Positions 52,555-58,101 of a stretch of 58,101 nucleotides of DNA are shown here, one piece after another; positions within the stretch are counted from its first letter, which is position 1, and the number at the start of each line of letters is the position of its first letter. This stretch comes from Gammaproteobacteria bacterium (lineage in GTDB: Bacteria; Pseudomonadota; Gammaproteobacteria; Poriferisulfidales; Oxydemutatoraceae). The stretch covers positions 1 through 58,101 of the forward strand of contig JAPPQC010000058.1 in assembly GCA_028817225.1 (NCBI GenBank), in the 5' to 3' direction. The notes below the pieces were generated by a model. That model searched no databases and was not told the origin of the DNA. It saw only the letters and a program-made list of their open reading frames with translations. The translations under genes and the position numbers were made by a program.

Positions 52555-54314
52555 ATCTTCTCCGGCGCCGACACGCCCAGCATCCCAAGCCCGTTTTGCA
52601 GCAACTGCCGCACCGCCGCCGCCAGCGCGAGGCGCGCGGCGCGCAGTTGGCCGTCGGCGACGAGAAACTGGTGGCGGTTGTAATAGACATGAAAGCGGCC
52701 CGCCAGTTCCTTCAGGTAGTTCATCATTGAATACGGCTCCATTTCGGCGGCGGCGGCGCGCACGACGCCGGGGTAGCGCGCGAGGAATTTCAGCAGGTCG
52801 CTTTCCTCGTCTTCCGTCAGCAGTTCCGGCGACAGCGCGCCGGGCGCGGCTTGCGGCGCCGGCGGCGCGAAGCCGCGCGCGCGCGCCTGCGCGAACAAAC
52901 TGCAAACGCGGGCGTGCGCGTACTGGATGTAATAGACCGGGTTGTCGCTTGAGCGTGAGCGCGCCAGTTGAATGTCAATATCCACATGGCGGTTGTATTT
53001 TCGCATCACATAGAACAGGCGCGCGGCGTCGGCGCCGATTTCCTTGCGCAGCGCCGCCAGCGGCACAAATTCGCCGCCGCGCGTGGACATGCCGGCCTTG
53101 TCGTCGCCGCGGTACAGGTTGACGAACTGCACCAGCACGGTGCGCAGTTTGCCGGCGTCGAGCGACAGCGCCTTCAGCGCGGCCTCGATGCGCGCGACAT
53201 AGCCGTGGTGGTCGGCGCCCCAGACATTGACAATCAGGTCGTAGCCGCGTTCGTATTTGTTCAGGTGGTAGGCGACATCGGCGGCGAAGTAGGTCGCGTG
53301 GCCGTTGGCGCGCACGAGCACGCGGTCTTTGTCGTCGCCGAACGAGGTGGAGCGAAACCATTGCGCGCCTTCGCTGTCGTAGAGGTGGCCGGCGTCTTTC
53401 AGGCGGGCGATGGCGGCGGCGATTTCACCGTTGTCGGCCAGCGATTTTTCCTGGAACCAGCGGTCGTAGTCCACGCCGAAATGGTGCAGTTCATCCTTGA
53501 TGCTGTCGAGGATGGTGTGGATTGCGGTGTGCAGCACGATGGCGTAGTCGGCGGCGCCGAGTTCGGTTTTGGCGGCTTCAATCAGCGCGTCGAGGCGTTC
53601 TTCCGGATCTTGCGGCAGGGCGGCGGGGTTGATGAGGACGGTGCCTTTCCGCAGGCGCGCGCCCTCGGCGCGGTGCAGCACGGCGGCGACATCCCAGATG
53701 TAGTCGCCCTGGTAGGCTTTGGCGGGGTACTCAACGTCTTCCTCGCCGCACAGTTCAAGGTAGCGCAGCCACACCGACAGCGCCAGAATATCGGCCTGGC
53801 GGCCCTGGTCGTTGACATAGTATTCGCGCTCCACCGTGTAACCGGCGGCTTCGAGCAGGTTGGCCAGCGTTGCGCCGTAGGCCGCGCCGCGCCCGTGGCC
53901 GATGTGCAGCGGCCCGGTCGGGTTGGCCGACACAAACTCAACCAGCGCGCGCCCGCGGCTGCCGGCGGCGGCGCGCCCGTAGTCCTGCGCCTGCGCCAGA
54001 ATCTCGCCGACGACGGCGGCCACCGCCGCCTCTTTCAGATGGAAATTGATGAAGCCGGGGCCTGCGATCTCGACCTTTTCAAGCGCCGGCGGCGACGGCA
54101 GCGCCTCGACAATCCGCTGCGCCAGTTGCCGCGGCGCACACCCGGCGTCGGCGGCCAGCGCCAGCGCGATGTTGCTGGCGTAATCGCCGTGTTCGGGGGT
54201 TTTGGTGCGCGTCACCTGCGGCGGCGCCTGCGCTGCCGCCGTTTCGGAAATCACGCCGGACGCACAAAGCGCCTTGAGGCTGTGGCTGAGCCATTGTTTG
54301 ATTTCGTCCTGCAT
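52551..54314 (-). CDS. argS: Arginyl-tRNA synthetase
   Basis: Class I synthetase charging tRNA-Arg. The 587 residues include the HIGH motif in NPTGPLHIGHGRGAAYG, the region DKAGMSTRGGEFVPL that stands for KMSKS in this family, and the anticodon-binding C-terminal DALR domain (PYSMMNYLKELAGRFHVYYN). The N-terminal additional domain starts MQDEIKQWLSHSLKAL. The stop overlaps the GTG start of the SPOR gene. Confidence 0.96.
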   Translation of the reverse strand: MQDEIKQWLSHSLKALCASGVISETAAAQAPPQVTRTKTPEHGDYASNIALALAADAGCAPRQLAQRIVEALPSPPALEKVEIAGPGFINFHLKEAAVAAVVGEILAQAQDYGRAAAGSRGRALVEFVSANPTGPLHIGHGRGAAYGATLANLLEAAGYTVEREYYVNDQGRQADILALSVWLRYLELCGEEDVEYPAKAYQGDYIWDVAAVLHRAEGARLRKGTVLINPAALPQDPEERLDALIEAAKTELGAADYAIVLHTAIHTILDSIKDELHHFGVDYDRWFQEKSLADNGEIAAAIARLKDAGHLYDSEGAQWFRSTSFGDDKDRVLVRANGHATYFAADVAYHLNKYERGYDLIVNVWGADHHGYVARIEAALKALSLDAGKLRTVLVQFVNLYRGDDKAGMSTRGGEFVPLAALRKEIGADAARLFYVMRKYNRHVDIDIQLARSRSSDNPVYYIQYAHARVCSLFAQARARGFAPPAPQAAPGALSPELLTEDEESDLLKFLARYPGVVRAAAAEMEPYSMMNYLKELAGRFHVYYNRHQFLVADGQLRAARLALAAAVRQLLQNGLGMLGVSAPEKM

Positions 54315-54366
54315 GATGGTGCCGGCGGCGGCGCGGCGGTAATGATACTACGATAGGGGTAGAGGA

Positions 54367-55290
54367 TTAGGACGGGGGAGTTTTGGCTTTGTCGGAACGG
54401 GAAAAACGGGCGCGGATGGTGCGGCACAGTCGGGCGAACCATTTCTTGATGGAGAAAAGGCGGCGCAGCAATGGAATGATGTTTCCGATGCTGATGCGCC
54501 AGGGTATGCACGAGCGAAGGTTCTCAATAATCACGCTCAGCGAGAAACGCGGGCGACCGTTTTTTGTGCGCACTTTCATATGCACCCGGCCACGCACATT
54601 TTTCATCAGGTTTTTGAGGCGAGCGGAGACGGTCTTGCCGTCTTCGGGATGGCTTTCGGACGGCTCGCTTTGGGGTTGGTCTGCCGGTGAGCGGGTTTCT
54701 GTTGCCCGGTCTTGCGGTGATTGATCTTTTGGTGGCCAGCCTTTTGCTGGTTGGTCTTGCGGCGGACGGGTTTCTTGCGCCTGCTGGCTTGCTTGCGCCC
54801 GGTCTTTTGCCGCTTTCCTTTTTTCCTTCCAGCCCGCCAGTTTCCCGCGCAAAATCCGGAACAACCGCAGTCCGCCGGCAACAACGATGGCAATCAGAAT
54901 CAGGCCGGCGATTGTCCACAAGATTTCTTCATCGGCCATAACGATATACGGCGCCAAGATATACCATGCCGCGGCAAGACCGAGGAAAATAGCCAGGCCA
55001 TTCTTCACCTTGTGAAAAAGGCGCACCGCCCGCTCGGCAACAAGCGCCCAGAACCAGGCCACCAGCCCGGCAAGATGAACAGCAAGATAGACCAACGCCA
55101 GATATGTCCAGCCGCTTGACCACCCGAGCAACGGAGGCTTCCAGCCGCTGAGGGGCAACAAGACAACAGCAGGCACAAACAGCGAGACAAAAGTAACAAT
55201 CGCCAACCGCGGCTTCTTCCAGAAACCGGTGCCCGCGTAGTAAGCCGTGCCAACCAGAAGAGCGACAAGCGTTGCGGCAAGAATAATCAT
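54367..55290 (-). CDS. Hypothetical polytopic membrane protein
   Basis: 307 residues, not recognised. Four membrane helices occupy the first 145 residues (roughly 2-20, 30-50, 58-83 and 120-142, with a further hydrophobic stretch at 95-112). A Gln/Pro/Lys-rich linker follows (about 165-215, many QxQ and PPKD repeats), then a very basic C-terminal region (RLFSIKKWFARLCRTIRARF). It might bind nucleic acid or membrane through that tail. It is on the same strand as argS but probably separate. Confidence 0.65.
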   Translation of the reverse strand: MIILAATLVALLVGTAYYAGTGFWKKPRLAIVTFVSLFVPAVVLLPLSGWKPPLLGWSSGWTYLALVYLAVHLAGLVAWFWALVAERAVRLFHKVKNGLAIFLGLAAAWYILAPYIVMADEEILWTIAGLILIAIVVAGGLRLFRILRGKLAGWKEKRKAAKDRAQASQQAQETRPPQDQPAKGWPPKDQSPQDRATETRSPADQPQSEPSESHPEDGKTVSARLKNLMKNVRGRVHMKVRTKNGRPRFSLSVIIENLRSCIPWRISIGNIIPLLRRLFSIKKWFARLCRTIRARFSRSDKAKTPPS

Positions 55291-55315
55291 GATAATTTCA
55301 TCGAGGAAAAACAGT

Positions 55316-56419
55316 TTAGTACGTCCCTTCGTTCAGCCGCCAGTAGGCATTGGTGTTTGCAAGAGCCTCGTTCTTTTTCGCAAAATTAAAAGGAACCTTG
55401 CCTTTATCATCTTTAGCCTTTGGATTGGCGCCACGATCGAGTAACAGCTCAACTATTTCTGGGGTCTTACTAGCAAGCGCCGCCACGTGCAAGGGAGTCT
55501 CCCCACCTTTACCCCTTGCTTTCAAGTCAGCACCGCGATCAAGCAACAACTCAACTACTGCCGGGGTTTCACTATTCCCCGCAGCCATGTGCAAGATGGT
55601 CTGCCCATATTCGTCCCTTGCTTTCAGGTCAGCGCCGCGGTCGAGTAACAACTCAACTACTGCCGGAGTTTCACTATCTCTCGCCGCCATATGCAAGGGA
55701 GTCCAACCATCCTTGCTTCTTGCTTTCAGGTCAGCACCGCGATTGAGCAACAAATCAACTACTGCTGGGGCTTTACTGCCAGCCGCCGCCAAGTGCAGAG
55801 GAGTCAGCCCACCTTTATTCCTTGCTTTCAAATCAGTGCCGCGATCAAGCAACAACTCAACTACTGCCGGAGTTTCACTATCTCTCGCCGCCATATGCAA
55901 GGGAGTCCAACCATCCTTGCTTCTTGCTTTCAGGTCAGCACCGCGATTGAGCAACAACTCAACTACTGTCGGGGTTTCACTATTCCCCGCGGCCATGTGC
56001 AAGGGAGTCCAACCATCCTTGCTTCTTGCTTTCGGGTCAGCGCCGCGATCGAGCAACAACTCAACTACTGCCGGAGTTTCACTACCTGCCGCCGCCATGT
56101 GCAAGGGAGTCCAACCATCTTCGATTCTTGCTTTCAGATTGGCACCGCGGTCGAGCAACAACTCAACTACTGCCGGGTTTTTACTATTCACTGTCGCAAA
56201 GTGCAAGGGAGTCAAACCTATAATTTTTCCTCTTGCTTTCAGGCTGACGCCTTGAGCAAGTTCATGCTTGACATCGTTCACGGTGGCTGTCTCCCAAAAA
56301 GAGGCAGAACAAAGGTTGCCGCAATCTTGGCCGATGGTAATGTCTGCAAGCAACAATGTTGTCGCCAGTGCTGTACTCGCCATCACACTCGCCACCACAG
56401 TTTTCTTGATAGTGTTCAT
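55316..56419 (-). CDS. Secreted ankyrin-repeat protein
   Basis: 367 residues with a signal peptide (MNTIKKTVVASVMASTALAT, cut near 30) and then eight full ankyrin repeats of 34 residues, each about G(W/L)TPLHMAA..SETPAVVELLLDRGADLKAR, plus a partial ninth. The repeats are 102 bp and nearly identical at DNA level, suggesting recent expansion. Two Cys lie just after the signal peptide. Secreted ankyrin proteins are often found in host-associated bacteria, where they can act on host proteins; target unknown. It is on the same strand as the upstream-located membrane protein gene. Confidence 0.88.
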   Translation of the reverse strand: MNTIKKTVVASVMASTALATTLLLADITIGQDCGNLCSASFWETATVNDVKHELAQGVSLKARGKIIGLTPLHFATVNSKNPAVVELLLDRGANLKARIEDGWTPLHMAAAGSETPAVVELLLDRGADPKARSKDGWTPLHMAAGNSETPTVVELLLNRGADLKARSKDGWTPLHMAARDSETPAVVELLLDRGTDLKARNKGGLTPLHLAAAGSKAPAVVDLLLNRGADLKARSKDGWTPLHMAARDSETPAVVELLLDRGADLKARDEYGQTILHMAAGNSETPAVVELLLDRGADLKARGKGGETPLHVAALASKTPEIVELLLDRGANPKAKDDKGKVPFNFAKKNEALANTNAYWRLNEGTY

Positions 56420-56618
56420 TATGAAACCGTATCGTTACCTCTTGTTGTTGTTTTTGTCTTTCGCCAATGATGCCCTGCAAACCTGCATGAATCAGATTTT
56501 ATTGACAAAACATTGCCGATTGTACGCCAAAGCCGATAGACTCAGTTAAGCACAACTCCATCCGTTGGAATAAAAGGCAAGTTGCGGCAACACCTGATTC
56601 CCACCTCATCCGAACCCC

Positions 56619-56757
56619 TCACGACATCTGCGAGGGCAAATCATAATGCTGTCCCAGGAAGTAATTGCGCCTGTCTTGCCGTCTGCCGATGTGTCGCAGG
56701 GCCGCCACGCGGTCGGCAATAGGGGGATGAAGCACCAAGAGTGCTCTTAAGTAGCCT
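56619..56757 (-). pseudogene. Remnant of an M48-family peptidase 3' end (HtpX-like)
   Basis: In the 453-bp gap 56420-56872 a minus-strand frame ends VLHPPIADRVAALRHIG followed by 20 residues and a TGA. HPPIADRVAALR matches the conserved C-terminal segment of HtpX-type metallopeptidases (HPPxxxRIxxLR). No start, zinc site or membrane part remains. The rest of the gap holds the promoter at 56806-56835 and nothing else I recognise. Confidence 0.5.
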
Positions 56758-56805
56758 AAAGCAAGCACTGCTGTAAACATTGATTTCACTGGACATATTC
56801 AGGTC

Positions 56806-56835
56806 TTGACATCTCCTATCCTCCTATGCTATACT
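56806..56835 (+). promoter_or_regulatory. Strong sigma-70 promoter for the RAMA pair
   Basis: TTGACA (56806-56811) and TATACT (56830-56835) are separated by 18 bases, close to consensus. Transcription would start near 56842, about 30 bases before the ATG at 56873. Confidence 0.85.
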
Positions 56836-56872
56836 AAACTAATCTAACTAACCTTACATAGGAGTAAAGATA

Positions 56873-57259
56873 ATGGTTTGTAATACCCTCGAAAACTGCT
56901 GGGAACGCCAGAATATCATTCTGCCACACGGTTGCCCGTTGCAATTTATACACTGGGGAGTCCCAGTGGCTTATGGGAATGTCAAAAATGGCAAATTATG
57001 CGCCGATGGCATTCTCGGCTTTGAGTCACCAAGCGCTGCAATCGGCTCCGTTGTAGCCAAAAAAGTGGGAAGGCATAAGAGGGGCCTCAATGGCTGGATG
57101 TACATTGAGGTTCCGCTCCTTGGCGGGGGCTGGGTCTCGCTGCACGAATTGCGGGCCTCTGTTGAAAGCCGTTGGGCGTATTGTGTTCCCAAAATCAATT
57201 TCTCTCCCTCAATGTATAAATTCCATCCGCCGATGAAACCGCTGGAGGCAATTCAATGA
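56873..57259 (+). CDS. RAMA/DUF4357-like domain protein
   Basis: 128 residues. The core GKLCADGILGFESPSAAIGSVVAKKV...LNGWMYIEVP...WVSLHELR follows the pattern of RAMA/DUF4357 domains (SPSxAA ... NGWxxW ... LxxLR), which accompany restriction enzymes and methylases. It resembles the C-terminal domain of the next protein, so the two may be related by duplication. AGGAG lies 8 bases before the ATG, behind a strong promoter. Its stop overlaps the next start by 4 bases (ATGA). No enzyme domain is attached, so it may bind modified DNA. Confidence 0.72.
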   Translation: MVCNTLENCWERQNIILPHGCPLQFIHWGVPVAYGNVKNGKLCADGILGFESPSAAIGSVVAKKVGRHKRGLNGWMYIEVPLLGGGWVSLHELRASVESRWAYCVPKINFSPSMYKFHPPMKPLEAIQ

Positions 57260-57732
57260 AAACGAGAACCATTGAAGTTGATTTCGATGTCCACAAAAAG
57301 ATTGAGGCGGAACGCAGGAGCTTTGATGAACCCGAGAATACCGCCCTGCGCCGGCTTCTTGAATTGCCTGAACCCCCTGCCGACATTGCGCCTGCCCCGA
57401 AGAACGGAAGCATTATGCAGGGAATATCTGCGATATTAGAAGGGGCTTGGTGCGGAAAAGGGGTGGAACTGCCCATCGGAACCGAGTTGCGTCTCGATTA
57501 TCCGGGTGTTGCCGTGGGCGGTGAAATCAAGAATGGCAGATGGCATGTAGGTGGGGAGACTTTTGACTCTCCATCCAGTGCCGCGTGTTATGTCGTAAGC
57601 AAAGTGCGAGGGCGTGAGATGAGTGTCAATGGTTGGCTGTACTGGAGCGTTAAGCGCCCAACTGACTCAGCATGGATACCGCTGAAAAGCTTGCGGAATA
57701 AGTCCAATATTGGCCGACGGCAACGTTCGTAA
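57256..57732 (+). CDS. SeqA-N-like ribbon-helix-helix plus RAMA-like protein
   Basis: 158 residues. The N-terminal 40 (MKTRTIEVDFDVHKKIEAER, with ENTALRRLLEL) look like the SeqA N-terminal/ribbon-helix-helix oligomerisation domain. The C-terminal part (VAVGGEIKNGRWHVGGETFD, SPSSAACYVVSKV, VNGWLYWSVKR, WIPLKSLR) is RAMA/DUF4357-like. SeqA binds hemimethylated DNA, so a modification-sensing dimer is plausible but inferred. It is translationally coupled to the upstream RAMA-like gene. Confidence 0.7.
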   Translation: MKTRTIEVDFDVHKKIEAERRSFDEPENTALRRLLELPEPPADIAPAPKNGSIMQGISAILEGAWCGKGVELPIGTELRLDYPGVAVGGEIKNGRWHVGGETFDSPSSAACYVVSKVRGREMSVNGWLYWSVKRPTDSAWIPLKSLRNKSNIGRRQRS

Positions 57733-57756
57733 TCTGATGTACTGGCGGGAAGGCTA

Positions 57757-58005
57757 ATGAAGTTGACAACTGACTTGAATCACATACTTTCATTTGTGTT
57801 GAAGCCCACTCTTGGGTGGCTTTGTGGTGTTTGTCTGCTTTACGGTCTTGTACTTTTCCCAATAGGCACAGCTGTAGAAGAAATTTTGGGATATTCGGAT
57901 TTATTCCCGGATATTAGTATGTGGATGGAGCATGTGTTTGCGATACTTTTTGTGCTGATAAAATCCGATTGGGCATCGTTGCGGAGTATGCCGAATAAGA
58001 CTTAG
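57757..58005 (+). CDS. Small hypothetical membrane protein
   Basis: 82 residues with two hydrophobic segments (about 10-35 and 55-69) separated by EEILGYSDLFPDISM. It resembles a holin-like or small membrane effector in size only; no family is recognised. GGGAAGG lies a few bases before the ATG. It follows the RAMA pair by 24 bp on the same strand and may be the third gene of that operon. Confidence 0.55.
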   Translation: MKLTTDLNHILSFVLKPTLGWLCGVCLLYGLVLFPIGTAVEEILGYSDLFPDISMWMEHVFAILFVLIKSDWASLRSMPNKT

Positions 58006-58040
58006 GAAACTTCTGCGGCAAAATGTCAAGGACTTGCCTG

Positions 58041-58069
58041 TTCAGAAAACGGCCCGTCTGCATTATACT
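58041..58069 (+). promoter_or_regulatory. Possible promoter at the right edge
   Basis: TATACT (58064-58069) has a poor -35 match TTCAGA (58041-58046) at 17 bases. A GC-rich inverted pair GCCCGC/GCGGGC follows. It may drive a gene beyond the window. Confidence 0.35.
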
Positions 58070-58101
58070 GCCCGCCGGTTCTTTGCGATGCGGGCTGTTC
58101 C

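Noticed and set aside
55394..56218. Regularly spaced repeats suggestive of a CRISPR array
   Set aside because: They are 102-bp contiguous coding repeats of an ankyrin protein with no spacers.
57757..58005. Phage holin
   Set aside because: Size and helices fit loosely, but there is no lysis gene or prophage context.

Overview
The window looks like part of a gammaproteobacterial chromosome. Three conserved neighbourhoods support this: coaBC-dut-algC-argB with pyrE close by, rhodanese-grxC-secB-gpsA, and argS followed by a SPOR-domain protein. coq7 (ubiquinone synthesis) and a glnA-ntrB-ntrC operon agree with it. The core genes are visibly GC-rich. Blocks of AT-richer accessory genes sit between them and carry most of the defence-like content. 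No transposase, integrase, rRNA or CRISPR array was seen. Secreted ankyrin repeats and a TPR protein hint at life with a host, but that is only an inference.

Layout. 1-2.5 kb: AT-rich unknowns, one with a HEPN-like R-x4-H motif. 2.7-13.4 kb: pyrE, then a defence island (type III restriction-modification mod-res, an OLD-type ATPase/TOPRIM nuclease, the broken tail of another methyltransferase, an unknown protein paired with a PIN-domain protein, and a TPR protein). The island separates pyrE from argB. 13.4-19 kb: argB, algC, dut, coaBC and an AsmA-like protein. 19.2-21.2 kb: an AAA ATPase/RloB pair resembling AbiL. 21.3-30.4 kb: moaC/moaD, a DegP-type protease, Hsp20 behind a heat-shock promoter, a half-length asparaginase-like protein, a GlcF-like Fe-S protein carrying repeat insertions, coq7, tRNA-Thr, tRNA-Arg, murJ and a lactate-permease-family transporter. 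30.5-36.5 kb: second accessory block with a RelA/SpoT-domain protein, a secreted unknown, and a DUF3883 plus TIR-STAND operon. 36.6-45.3 kb: carbonic anhydrase, a glutamine amidotransferase, EnvC, rhodanese, grxC, secB, gpsA, a MotA/MotB-like membrane pair and pyrD. 45.5-47.7 kb: a solitary adenine methyltransferase and a fucosyltransferase. 47.7-54.3 kb: ntrC, ntrB, glnA, a SPOR protein and argS. 54.4-58.1 kb: a membrane protein, a secreted ankyrin protein, and a pair of RAMA-like proteins, one with a SeqA-N-like ribbon-helix-helix.

The most striking structure is at 46.7-47.8 kb. The last 17 or so codons of the fucosyltransferase, with some downstream flank, are a near-identical copy of the 3' end of ntrC. 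The fucosyltransferase therefore sits between two copies of the ntrC tail, and its own tail is borrowed from the NtrC DNA-binding helix. A 52-bp repeat at 88% identity similarly brackets the RelA/SpoT block. Second in interest is a triplet of in-frame 54-bp units at the GlcF N-terminus. Each forms a perfect 13-bp hairpin, and the differences between units are compensatory base-pair changes, recalling the palindromic elements inserted in Rickettsia genes.

Regulation is readable in places. glnA has a sigma-54 promoter and two NtrC-type sites three helical turns apart. hsp20 has a sigma-32-type promoter and a short upstream ORF with a strong ribosome-binding site. degP has a duplicated translation start that creates a short leader ORF.
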